From positions 1 to 64,000 of the forward strand of contig NZ_QPQT01000011.1 in the NCBI RefSeq assembly GCF_003605125.1: a stretch of DNA of 64,000 nucleotides, in the 5' to 3' direction. This document shows, piece by piece, positions 20,008-28,442 of this stretch. The stretch comes from Shewanella algidipiscicola (lineage in GTDB: Bacteria; Pseudomonadota; Gammaproteobacteria; Enterobacterales; Shewanellaceae). Position 1 is the first letter of the stretch, and each line of letters begins with the position of its first letter. The notes below the pieces were generated by a model that saw nothing but the letters and a program-made list of their open reading frames with translations, made no database searches and had not been told where the DNA came from. The position numbers and the translations under genes were made by a program.

Positions 20008-20391
20008 TTAATTTTGTTTGAGGTATAAAGGGGCTGTCCACGGTACGATTAACACAAGTAGATAACTGACGAATAACGGCATAAATGACGCTTTCATCAA
20101 ACCAAATGCTAGTGAAAAAAACACAATGGTTAACAGCAACTTTACCGCTTCCCCCAGGAAAAAAGAACGTACGACTTTTCCTGATGCTTGCGCTCCCACA
20201 TGGGAGAAAGCAAGGGTTGCGAACACAAAATTAGGAAGTACAGCAATAGCGCCACCTGCCAAAGCAGATAAACCATACTGTTCCCCCCACATAGCGAAAA
20301 AGAAAATAGAAACACATCCAGTCATCGCTGCCTGTAGTAAAACTAATTTATAAGCTGACCACCGGCCACGATGTGCTAAAACCTTGCTCAA
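20008..20391 (-). CDS. atpI: ATP synthase accessory protein AtpI
   Basis: This small membrane protein, first gene of the operon, is implicated in c-ring assembly. The 127 residues have four predicted hydrophobic segments (about 16-34, 41-63, 76-97 and 101-118) and the family pattern GGAIAVLPNFVFATLAF near 47-63. The start at 20391 is only 85-100 bp downstream of a probable promoter. Confidence 0.9.
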   Translation of the reverse strand: MSKVLAHRGRWSAYKLVLLQAAMTGCVSIFFFAMWGEQYGLSALAGGAIAVLPNFVFATLAFSHVGAQASGKVVRSFFLGEAVKLLLTIVFFSLAFGLMKASFMPLFVSYLLVLIVPWTAPLYLKQN

Positions 20392-20476
20392 TTTGCCTTC
20401 TCCGCATTCATACTTTTTGTTTCTATATACGGATTATAAATATCCGCACAAACCCGAGGTACAAAAAGCTTGCGAA

Positions 20477-20504
20477 AGTATACCTTTTCGGTCATTCAAA
20501 GCAA
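20477..20504 (-). promoter_or_regulatory. Candidate promoter of the ATP synthase operon
   Basis: On the minus strand, TTGCTT (20499-20504) and TATACT (20477-20482) are spaced by 16 bp, 86 bp before atpI. It was identified by eye in the 223-bp gap between parB and atpI. Confidence 0.4.
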
Positions 20505-20614
20505 GTTTAAGGTAGGGAAAATCGAGACTTTTCGCGTGATCTACTCCAAAAGTCTAAAAGAGGCAGATTAACAGATATCACAAAATTACATAATATTGCG
20601 TTAACTTGTAATAA

Positions 20615-21493
20615 TTAGCGGATTTTTCCAATAATACCATCTAATTCAGCCAAGTTTTGATAGTTAATTACCATTTTACCTTTACCCTTTTTATTATGGG
20701 TAATAGAAACTTTGGCACCTAATTTTTCAATTAACTGACTCTCTAAACGGGCAACATCATGATCTTTTGCTGGTTTATCGACGATTTCAGGTGGATTTAA
20801 GGTTTTATTAATTAATCGTTCAGTTTCTCGAACAGTTAACTCTTTAGCGTTCACTAATCTAGCCAGTGTAGTCTGCTCTTCACCAGTGACAGCAAGTAAC
20901 GCTCTGGCGTGGCCCATATCGATATCACCATGCTCTAACATGCGTTTTACTGGCTCATTTAAACCATTCAAACGTAATAAATTAGATACAGTGGTCCGCG
21001 ACTTTCCTACAGCATCGGCAGTTTGTTGATGGGTGAGGTCAAATTCTTCAATTAAACGGTTTAATGCAATTGCTTCTTCCATCGCATTGAGATCTTCACG
21101 CTGGATATTCTCAATTAATGCAATCACGACAGCCGACTCATCGGGCACCTGTTTAATGATACAAGGCACTTTATCTAAGTTAGCTAACTGTGACGCACGC
21201 CAGCGACGTTCGCCGGCAATAATCTCATATCCTTGATCAGAAATACGGCGCACTACGATAGGCTGAATAATACCTTGATTACGAATAGACTCAGCGAGCT
21301 CGTCTAGCGCTTCGGGTGACATGTCTTTACGAGGCTGGTACTTACCCGGTTGCAGCAAGTCCACGGCAATCATCTTTAGCTCTTCATGGCTGTCACTCGT
21401 TGTATCCTGTGAGGTCACATTTTTAGCCGCTGCATGGCTAGTGCTTAGCAGTGCATCTAATCCTTTACCTAAGCCACGTTTTTTCGGTGTCAT
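20615..21493 (-). CDS. parB: Chromosome partitioning protein ParB
   Basis: ParB is a CTP-dependent clamp that binds parS and loads near the origin. The 292 residues start at the ATG at 21493, with AAGGA 7 bp upstream. Order: MTPKKRGLGKGLDALL N-terminus, the GERRWRASQLA motif of the CTP-binding domain near 93-103, a helix-turn-helix (THQQTADAVGKSRTTVSNLL, about 155-175), then a C-terminal dimerisation domain. It lies 10 bp after parA. Six candidate parS sites occur on the mnmE-fadB side of the window. Confidence 0.96.
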   Translation of the reverse strand: MTPKKRGLGKGLDALLSTSHAAAKNVTSQDTTSDSHEELKMIAVDLLQPGKYQPRKDMSPEALDELAESIRNQGIIQPIVVRRISDQGYEIIAGERRWRASQLANLDKVPCIIKQVPDESAVVIALIENIQREDLNAMEEAIALNRLIEEFDLTHQQTADAVGKSRTTVSNLLRLNGLNEPVKRMLEHGDIDMGHARALLAVTGEEQTTLARLVNAKELTVRETERLINKTLNPPEIVDKPAKDHDVARLESQLIEKLGAKVSITHNKKGKGKMVINYQNLAELDGIIGKIR

Positions 21494-21503
21494 CAATTTT
21501 TCC

Positions 21504-22292
21504 TTAAGCTTGCTCTAACTGAGAATGTTGCTCTGCACGTCTAATAATTTCACCTGCTAGTGCCAAATAAGCCTTTGCCCCCGCACTAGACTTATCGTAA
21601 TACATAGCCGGAGCACCAAAACTGGGGGCTTCGGCCAGTCTCACATTACGTGGGATCACTGTGCGATATACTTTATCGCCAAAATGCTGTTTAAGTTGAT
21701 CAGATACATCATTTGATAATCGATTACGCGGATCGTACATGGTGCGTAAGATCCCTTCGATAGACAGCCCCGGATTAACCATAGCGGCTAGCTTACTGAT
21801 GGTGTCCATGAGTGCAGTTAAGCCTTCGAGGGCGTAATATTCACACTGCATAGGCACAAGCACTGAATCGGCAGCCGACATGGCATTGACCGTCAACATG
21901 TTGAGCGAGGGTGGGCAGTCAATAAAGATAAAGTCGTAATCATCTTTGATAGGCGCAAGTGCATTTCTAAGACGAATTTCGCGGGCAAAAAACTCCATCA
22001 ACTTAATTTCGGCAGCGGTCACGTCACCATTACCGGCGATCAGATCGTATTTACCCGTTGTGTCGCGATACACTATGTCATCGAAACTTTTTTCTTCAAC
22101 GAGCAGCTCATAGGCGGTATTTTCGACACTGTATTTGTCGACACCACTCCCCATAGTTGCGTTACCTTGAGGATCAAGATCGATAAGCAAAACTTTGCGC
22201 TTAGTGGCAGCCAAAGATGCAGCTAAATTCACACAAGTTGTTGTTTTTCCGACACCACCTTTCTGGTTGGCCACGGCTATCACTTTACCCAC
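21504..22292 (-). CDS. parA: Chromosome partitioning ATPase ParA (Soj)
   Basis: This Walker-type ATPase drives origin segregation together with ParB. The 262 residues contain the deviant Walker A loop NQKGGVGKTTTCVNLAASL near residues 9-27, the signature DLDPQGNATMGSG near 39-51 and the Walker B region FIFIDCPPSLN. The size fits chromosomal ParA without an N-terminal DNA-binding extension. It is followed by parB and preceded by rsmG on the same strand. Confidence 0.96.
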   Translation of the reverse strand: MGKVIAVANQKGGVGKTTTCVNLAASLAATKRKVLLIDLDPQGNATMGSGVDKYSVENTAYELLVEEKSFDDIVYRDTTGKYDLIAGNGDVTAAEIKLMEFFAREIRLRNALAPIKDDYDFIFIDCPPSLNMLTVNAMSAADSVLVPMQCEYYALEGLTALMDTISKLAAMVNPGLSIEGILRTMYDPRNRLSNDVSDQLKQHFGDKVYRTVIPRNVRLAEAPSFGAPAMYYDKSSAGAKAYLALAGEIIRRAEQHSQLEQA

Positions 22293-22393
22293 AATATTAT
22301 CCTGTCTATCTTGTTAGCTGGTTTAGGGTCAGTTTATTCTGCTATCAAATTGCTTGAACTGATTAAATAATGCAACTGTCATCGACCTCGAGC

Positions 22394-23038
22394 CTAGGGG
22401 TTTTTAACCACTCTGAGCAAATGACGCTGCTCATCGAGACGAGGTACTTTTAATTCGAATACATGGGTAACGCTATAGCCTCCTGGTAGTTGTGCCATTT
22501 CATCATCACTTAATTGGCCTTTTAGCGCGTAAAAACAGCCAGTATCTTTCGGTAAATGGTGACACCAATGCAACATATCCTGAATTGAAGCAAATGCACG
22601 GCTTAATACGCCATCAAACTTTTCTTCAGGTTGATAGGCTTCAACACGACTTTCCACCGAGCTTATATTACCGATAGAAAGTTCAAATTGAACCTGTTTC
22701 TGAAATCGAATTCGTTTACCCAAACTATCAAGTAGTACAAAGGTTTTATCGGGATTCATAATCGCCAGCGGAATACCGGGTAATCCGGGACCTGTGCCCA
22801 CATCGATAAAGCGCTCTCCAACAAGATGTTTGCTTGCCGCAAGGCTATCCATGATGTGACGGATCAGCATCTGTTCGGGTTCTCTCACCGACGTTAGATT
22901 GTAGGCTTTATTCCATTTAGCCAACATGGCAACAAAGTCGAGCAGCTGTTGTTTTTGCTCTGGCGTTGCCGTCATCTCGATTTCGGCAAGGTAAGTATCT
23001 AATTGGGCTGATAACACAGACGTATCCTCGATAAACAA
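22394..23038 (-). CDS. rsmG: 16S rRNA (guanine527-N7)-methyltransferase
   Basis: RsmG (GidB) methylates G527 of 16S rRNA using S-adenosylmethionine. The 214 residues show the motif [20 protein letters not shown] near 75-95 and the family signature [18 protein letters not shown] near 42-60. It is 81 bp downstream of mnmG, so co-transcription is likely. Loss of this enzyme gives low-level streptomycin resistance in other bacteria. Confidence 0.96.
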   Translation of the reverse strand: MFIEDTSVLSAQLDTYLAEIEMTATPEQKQQLLDFVAMLAKWNKAYNLTSVREPEQMLIRHIMDSLAASKHLVGERFIDVGTGPGLPGIPLAIMNPDKTFVLLDSLGKRIRFQKQVQFELSIGNISSVESRVEAYQPEEKFDGVLSRAFASIQDMLHWCHHLPKDTGCFYALKGQLSDDEMAQLPGGYSVTHVFELKVPRLDEQRHLLRVVKNP

Positions 23039-23119
23039 TGGGATATTATGAAGCGGACGAGCCTAGATGGGAAGCACCAAGGCTTACCATCTAGACTGAT
23101 ACCAATCAACAGCTTGGTT

Positions 23120-25009
23120 TTATGCGCTCTTTCTGAGCAAACCACGTTTTTTAAGATGGACCAACAAAATAGAGATCGCGGCAGGTGTGATACCAGAAAT
23201 ACGCGACGCTTGGCCGACGGTTTCAGGTTTATGATCGTTTAATTTGGCGATCACTTCGTTAGATAATCCCGGCACTTCTTGATAATCAAGCTCCAACGGC
23301 AGACGAGTCTTTTCATGACGAATCGCTTTATCAATCTCATCTTGTTGGCGTTGAATATAACCAGAGTATTTCACCTGAATTTGTACTTGTTCTGCAGCTC
23401 GTTGATCTTCAATAGCAGGACCAAAACCTTCAATACTCATCAACTTAGGATAATCTAACTCTGGACGACGTAGTAAATCTTCAAAAGTCGCTTCACGCGT
23501 AATGGGCGTATTAAGGTGTGGATTTAACGCATCGACCAAAGGTGAATTAGGGTGGATCCACTGACTGCGTAAACGCTGAAGTTCTAGCTCAATGGCTTCA
23601 CGCTTAGCATTAAATTTAGCCCAACGGTTATCATCAACCAATCCCAGTTCACGACCTTTCTCGGTTAAGCGCAGATCGGCATTGTCTTCACGCAGTAATA
23701 AACGGTATTCCGCGCGGCTAGTAAACATGCGGTAGGGCTCTTTAGTGCCAAGGGTTGATAGATCATCAACCAGAACACCAAGATAGGCTTCATCACGACG
23801 TGGACACCAAGACTCTTTGCCTTGCACCTGCAGTGATGCATTCATGCCAGCAAGTAAACCCTGAGCGCCAGCCTCTTCGTAACCTGTGGTGCCATTGATT
23901 TGGCCAGCAAAAAAGAGTCCGCTTATTGCTTTAGTTTCGAGTGAGTTTTTGAGATCGCGCGGATCAAAATAATCATATTCGATGGCATAGCCAGGGCGAA
24001 TAATCTGCGCATTCTCCATGCCTTGGATCGAACGGACCAAGTTTAACTGCACATCAAAAGGTAAACTGGTCGAGATACCATTAGGGTAGATCTCGTTAGT
24101 ATTAAGCCCTTCTGGCTCAATAAAAATTTGATGTGAGGTCTTGTCTGCAAAGCGATTGATCTTATCTTCAATCGATGGGCAATAACGTGGACCAATACCT
24201 TCGATGACGCCTGAATACATAGGACTTCTGTCGAGTCCGCTACGAATAATGTCGTGGGTACGCTCGTTAGTATGGGTTACATAGCAAGAGACCTGACGAG
24301 GATGATCTTTTACATCACCGATAAACGACATTACAGGTAATGGATCATCACCTTTTTGTTCGCTCATCAAGTCAAAATTAATGGTATTGGCATCGATACG
24401 TGGTGGTGTACCCGTTTTTAAACGTCCTACACGGATAGGCAGTTCTTGTAATCGCTGCGCCAAAGAGATCGATGGTGGATCGCCAGCGCGTCCTCCGCTG
24501 TAGTTTTCTAGCCCGATATGAATTTTACCGCTCAGGAAGGTTCCAGCAGTTAACACTACCGCAGGTGCTTCAAATGCTAAGCCCATTTGGGTTACAACCC
24601 CTACAACGCGATCGTTTTCAACAATGAGATCATCTACCGCTTGTTGAAATAAACGTAAATTAGGTTGGTTTTGTAAAATCTGTTGGATCTTAGCTCGATA
24701 AAGGGCTCTGTCAGCTTGAGCTCTGGTGGCTCTAACGGCGGGGCCTTTGCTCGAATTTAGGGTTCTAAATTGAATACCCGCATGGTCTGTCGCTATGGCC
24801 ATAGCGCCACCTAAGGCGTCGATTTCTTTAACTAAATGGCCTTTACCAATCCCACCAATTGCCGGATTACAGGACATTTGTCCCAAGGTATCAATGTTGT
24901 GGGTCAACAATAATGTTTTTGACCCCATCCTAGCTGATGCCAATGCAGCTTCGGTTCCGGCATGACCGCCACCAACAACAATTACATCAAACCGTTCATG
25001 AAAATGCAT
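23120..25009 (-). CDS. mnmG: tRNA uridine 5-carboxymethylaminomethyl modification enzyme MnmG
   Basis: MnmG (GidA) is an FAD enzyme that acts with MnmE (also in this window) on wobble uridine 34 of several tRNAs. The 629 residues equal the E. coli length with the ATG at 25009, which has AAGG 7 bp upstream. The FAD dinucleotide motif [19 protein letters not shown] is near residues 10-28. [13 protein letters not shown] and the C-terminal [17 protein letters not shown] helix are also present. The gene lies immediately left of the origin, as in E. coli, so transcription runs away from oriC. Confidence 0.97.
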   Translation of the reverse strand: MHFHERFDVIVVGGGHAGTEAALASARMGSKTLLLTHNIDTLGQMSCNPAIGGIGKGHLVKEIDALGGAMAIATDHAGIQFRTLNSSKGPAVRATRAQADRALYRAKIQQILQNQPNLRLFQQAVDDLIVENDRVVGVVTQMGLAFEAPAVVLTAGTFLSGKIHIGLENYSGGRAGDPPSISLAQRLQELPIRVGRLKTGTPPRIDANTINFDLMSEQKGDDPLPVMSFIGDVKDHPRQVSCYVTHTNERTHDIIRSGLDRSPMYSGVIEGIGPRYCPSIEDKINRFADKTSHQIFIEPEGLNTNEIYPNGISTSLPFDVQLNLVRSIQGMENAQIIRPGYAIEYDYFDPRDLKNSLETKAISGLFFAGQINGTTGYEEAGAQGLLAGMNASLQVQGKESWCPRRDEAYLGVLVDDLSTLGTKEPYRMFTSRAEYRLLLREDNADLRLTEKGRELGLVDDNRWAKFNAKREAIELELQRLRSQWIHPNSPLVDALNPHLNTPITREATFEDLLRRPELDYPKLMSIEGFGPAIEDQRAAEQVQIQVKYSGYIQRQQDEIDKAIRHEKTRLPLELDYQEVPGLSNEVIAKLNDHKPETVGQASRISGITPAAISILLVHLKKRGLLRKSA

Positions 25010-25119
25010 CACAGTACCTTAAATAAAACCTGTATCGAAATTGAAAGTAGATTGATATTTGCTACCGACAAATGAACCATCGAGTAGCCGAGCATTTTAG
25101 CACTTGGAAGGCATTTGGT

Positions 25120-25450
25120 GAAAGATCAATTTAGCCCTTTCGATCTCAAGTGGATCTGCTTAATAGATCTTAAGATCTTTATATAGATCCTTTATTATGT
25201 TTACTATTAGGATCGCACTTTTCGGTGGATAACTCTAATTCACCTTTTATATCAATAGATAGCGTCATTCTGATCCTGTGATCTGATCGCGATCTAACTG
25301 GCGTAAGCTTGGGGATAGATCGCCTACTTATCCACAAGGGGGATCTTTGGTCATCGGGGGCAGTGAATAATACAGAGTTAGATCATGATCAAATAATAGC
25401 TTATCCACATATTTATCATTTTAAAACGTAATATGTGGATAAGGTTGATC
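25120..25450. other. oriC: Chromosomal replication origin oriC
   Basis: Sixteen GATC sites lie within 25124-25450 (chance expectation about one). Perfect DnaA boxes TTATCCACA occur at 25328-25336 and 25401-25409, with an inverted one at 25434-25442 and a one-mismatch box at 25224-25232. The mnmG side (25160-25210) is very AT-rich and carries repeated GATC-started AT 13-mer-like units, as expected of the unwinding element. Another perfect box lies inside mioC at 25575-25583. Position between mnmG and mioC matches the E. coli origin. Confidence 0.93.
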
Positions 25451-25492
25451 TAATCTGTGGGCTATTACTCGAGTTATACGGATATGGGATCG

Positions 25493-25933
25493 TTAGAGAT
25501 GATCTTGCCAGGTGCTTAACCAAGCCTGAGCAGGCTCTTCAGGGATGGGATCGTATTGCACATCGATCTGGATCTTATCCACATAGACTTGTGCACCGCA
25601 ATTTTCGATCGCTTCAATTAATTTTTCAGGCCCTTGGCAAAAAGTGTCGTAGCTGGAGTCGCCAATGGCACACAAAGCATATTTGGTTCGACTAAGATCG
25701 GGATTTTTGGCTACGATTTCTTCGTAAAAAGGCTGAATATTGTCAGGTAGATCGCCTGCACCATGGGTTGATGAGACGATTAACCATAGGCATTTAGGGT
25801 CAAGATCGCTCAGTTCTGGGGTTAAATGCACCTGAGTTTGGTGATCTAAAGCCTCTAATTGTGCCGCTAATTCATCGGCAACATACTCGGCACTGCCCAG
25901 TGTTGTACCGACAATCAGTTCTATTTTTGCCAT
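25493..25933 (-). CDS. mioC: FMN-binding protein MioC
   Basis: This short-chain flavodoxin-like protein has 146 residues. The N-terminal LIVGTTLGSAEYVADELAAQ is a flavodoxin-type phosphate loop region, and CLWLIVSSTHGAGDLPDNIQPF is the second FMN-contact segment. YALCAIGDSSYDTFC is the third. It is transcribed toward oriC and mnmG, the same arrangement as in E. coli, where mioC transcription crosses the origin. The coding sequence itself contains a DnaA box and further GATC sites. Confidence 0.93.
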   Translation of the reverse strand: MAKIELIVGTTLGSAEYVADELAAQLEALDHQTQVHLTPELSDLDPKCLWLIVSSTHGAGDLPDNIQPFYEEIVAKNPDLSRTKYALCAIGDSSYDTFCQGPEKLIEAIENCGAQVYVDKIQIDVQYDPIPEEPAQAWLSTWQDHL

Positions 25934-26124
25934 TATTTTTCCTATATTGAGTCATAAGATGATTAAGCTTTATGCTGCATTAACCGATTAAAACCGAGTT
26001 AATGTCAATCTAAGCCATTATGGCATCATAAGTGAAAAGCCCATTTAGGTCTTGTAGGTAAGCAGCTTATAACGATAAATAAACGCCATACCTCATAATG
26101 TGATGGGGTCTCTGCTAGCCAGTT

Positions 26125-26889
26125 TTAAAGCGGTTTTTGGGCATAGAGCAAATAGTTTACGTCGGGTTGGCGGCAGGTTTTCCATTGGTTGAAAAATGGA
26201 TTAAAGCGCATTCCTTCCACTTTTATGGTGGTTAATCCGTGGCGCGATATCATGTTATCTATCTCTTGTGGCTTCACAAAATGACGCCAATCATGAGTGC
26301 CCTTGGGTAGGTACCCCATGACATACTCAGCCCCGATAATGGCGATAAGATAGGATTTTATCGTGCGATTGAGAGTCGCCATCACCAATAATCCTCCTGG
26401 TTTTAACAGCTGACAACACACATCGATTAACTGGCGTTGGTCGTCGACATGTTCAATCACTTCGGTATTTAAAATCACATCATATTGGAGTGGTTTATTC
26501 AGTAAATCATCGGCTAAGCAATGTTGATACTCGACTTTGATCGACCAACTTTTAGCATGTCGTTGTGCCAATAACACATTATAGGCGCTGGCATCGATAC
26601 CGGTGACATCGGCGCCCTGACTGGCTAACGGTTCGCATAGTAGGCCTACACCACAACCAATATCCAAGATCGACAAACCTTCGAAGCAGACGTCTTGAGT
26701 TAAATCTCGTTGATAATGACCTGCTATGGCATCTTCTATGGCGGTTAAGCGCGTCTGATTAAAGGCTAATACGTGCTTAAATTTACCTTTAGGATCGCGC
26801 CACTCCCGCGCTAGATCATCAAATTTGGCGATTTCAGCTTGTTGATCGAGCATCTTGGGTCTATTGCTCAGCTGGCTTTTATCTAACAT
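26125..26889 (-). CDS. UbiG-like SAM-dependent methyltransferase
   Basis: The 254 residues follow the UbiG (ubiquinone O-methyltransferase) pattern. It begins with EIAKFDDLAREWRDPKGKFK near 19-38, then motif I ILDIGCGVGLLCEPLASQGA, GIDASAYN, NTEVIEHVDDQ and KPGGLLVMATLNRT. IIGAEYVMGYLPKGTHDWRH and the tail NPFFNQWKTCRQPDVNYLLY complete the match. A second copy of ubiG elsewhere in the genome would be expected, so this may be a paralogue or a transferred gene with a related quinone substrate. It stands alone beside mioC, in the accessory block. The family assignment is firm; the substrate is not. Confidence 0.75.
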   Translation of the reverse strand: MLDKSQLSNRPKMLDQQAEIAKFDDLAREWRDPKGKFKHVLAFNQTRLTAIEDAIAGHYQRDLTQDVCFEGLSILDIGCGVGLLCEPLASQGADVTGIDASAYNVLLAQRHAKSWSIKVEYQHCLADDLLNKPLQYDVILNTEVIEHVDDQRQLIDVCCQLLKPGGLLVMATLNRTIKSYLIAIIGAEYVMGYLPKGTHDWRHFVKPQEIDNMISRHGLTTIKVEGMRFNPFFNQWKTCRQPDVNYLLYAQKPL

Positions 26890-27027
26890 AAAGATCCATT
26901 TCTATTTGCAAGTTAGTTGATTATATACGTACAAAACGGTGACGATAGTTCACCTAAATCTGTGGATACTTAATCGTCATTATTTGTCGGAGCCATCATT
27001 AATATTACGCTGAAAGGAAGGTTAGTC
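26890..27027. promoter_or_regulatory. Spacer with a DnaA-like box
   Basis: This is the divergent spacer between the methyltransferase gene and a small plus-strand ORF. TGTGGATAC at 26961-26969 is one mismatch from a DnaA box. No other site recognised. Confidence 0.3.
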
Positions 27028-27171
27028 ATGGCACCAAGTGACGAATGGTATAGCGCTGCAGATTTATCAATCATTAACAGTGTAGTAAAAGAGGCAAGCG
27101 CTGGGCGCTCAGTGGTAGCTGTTTATAGGGGAAAGAGTGGGGTGGTTAAGTCGTTTATTTTGTGGCTATGA
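27028..27171 (+). CDS. Possible 47-residue ORF with a strong ribosome site
   Basis: The ATG at 27028 is preceded by AAAGGAAGG at 6 bp, one of the best ribosome sites in the block. The frame runs 47 codons and begins MAPSDEWYSAADLSIINSVV. There is no signal peptide; the last ten residues are moderately hydrophobic. I do not recognise it. The following 236 bp to the next gene hold nothing I can support. It could be a truncated gene or a small protein. Confidence 0.35.
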   Translation: MAPSDEWYSAADLSIINSVVKEASAGRSVVAVYRGKSGVVKSFILWL

Positions 27172-27407
27172 CTTAATGGCTGAATCGCCACTACTTCACT
27201 AGACGACTTTTAGCATTATTGAGTGTTATTGAACACTCAGGTGAGGCGGCTTTACTTTCATTAGTCAGTGTCAAAGTGTGGTTTAAACAACACCGGGTAA
27301 TTAGCAGGTAAAAGGCGTGCGTTGGTCGGCGGCTAATTGCCCATAAGCTGATATTCATACTAGTAAGCTTATATAAGTACAGCAGCCAACAACGCGTTAA
27401 AGCTGGG

Positions 27408-28052
27408 TTAACTAATACTTTTAACTTGTGATACCAAAAGCCAAATGGCTAAAGCAAAAAAGATGATCCCCATAAACTTATTTTGATTTTGTCTAAATTT
27501 ATCATTATTAAGTAATGACTTACCTAATGTACCCACCATAGCGACCAATAATAGATTAAATAGTAATCCCATTACATTGAGTAATAGACCTAAGACTAAC
27601 ATTTGCTGGCCAGAGCTCGTGGCTAGCTGAGTCGAGACAAATTGCGGTAAAAACAATACAAAAAAGATCAACGCTTTAGGATTGAGCAGATTGCTCATCA
27701 CTGCACGTCGGTACAGTTGTTTAGCAATATTATCTTGTTGCTCAATTTGCGGGGTATCGGCCGCACTGCTGCGAATACAATCCCATCCCATCTTCAATAA
27801 GTAGGCGGCACCTAATATACGAAGTAGTTCTAAAGCTAATGGATTAACCGCTATGACTGCAGAAACGCCCAGTGCCGCCAGCAATGTCAAAATAAGCCCC
27901 GATGTGGCATTACCAAAGCTGGCATAAACCCCCACCTTTTTACCATAGCTTAGGCTAGAGCTGGCGATTAATAGCATGTCAGGGCCAGGGATCAGCAGCA
28001 GCGCAATTACAGTGGTTAAATAGAGTGGTAGTAGGTTGAGATCGATCATCAA
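27408..28052 (-). CDS. LysE/RhtB-family exporter
   Basis: The inner-membrane protein has 214 residues and about six hydrophobic segments. The family signature PGPDMLLIASSSLSYGKKVG is near residues 22-41, and the mid-protein NLLNPKALIFFVLFLPQFV is near 120-138. Both are typical of amino-acid or homoserine-lactone exporters. The transported compound cannot be deduced. It stands alone, with a short 5' untranslated region and no visible operator. Confidence 0.85.
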   Translation of the reverse strand: MMIDLNLLPLYLTTVIALLLIPGPDMLLIASSSLSYGKKVGVYASFGNATSGLILTLLAALGVSAVIAVNPLALELLRILGAAYLLKMGWDCIRSSAADTPQIEQQDNIAKQLYRRAVMSNLLNPKALIFFVLFLPQFVSTQLATSSGQQMLVLGLLLNVMGLLFNLLLVAMVGTLGKSLLNNDKFRQNQNKFMGIIFFALAIWLLVSQVKSIS

Positions 28053-28442
28053 AAATGGACTGCTTAAGGTTAAAGACTAAAACAAGGCGCGGATTTTACA
28101 GCGATCAATCTGAAATGAAAGTGATGTGGGGCGTTTAAAACCATTAATCACTGGCAGGGCAGGTTTACGATGGTGGAATTTACTGCGTATTTTTAATTGA
28201 GCTTCACAGTTTAATATTAGTGGCTAATGCCTGAAAGCTGGTGAGCTGAGCAATACTATTTCTACTGTGCATTTTACTCAAGGCTAAACAGGTTTGCGCT
28301 GTGGAGATTATGAGTCAAAGTCTAAGTGGTATTTATCCCTAAGCTAAATATAAAGCGATTATATAAAATATCATCTTGAATCAATTTCTTATGTGATATA
28401 TTCACTAGCACTTTGATTGTTAGTCTTGGGGCATATCTGGCT
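28053..28442. other. Divergent intergenic region, nothing recognised
   Basis: 390 bp between the exporter and the helicase gene. It becomes AT-rich near 28340-28400, where a promoter for the helicase probably lies, but I see no clear -35/-10 pair with good spacing. Confidence 0.4.
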
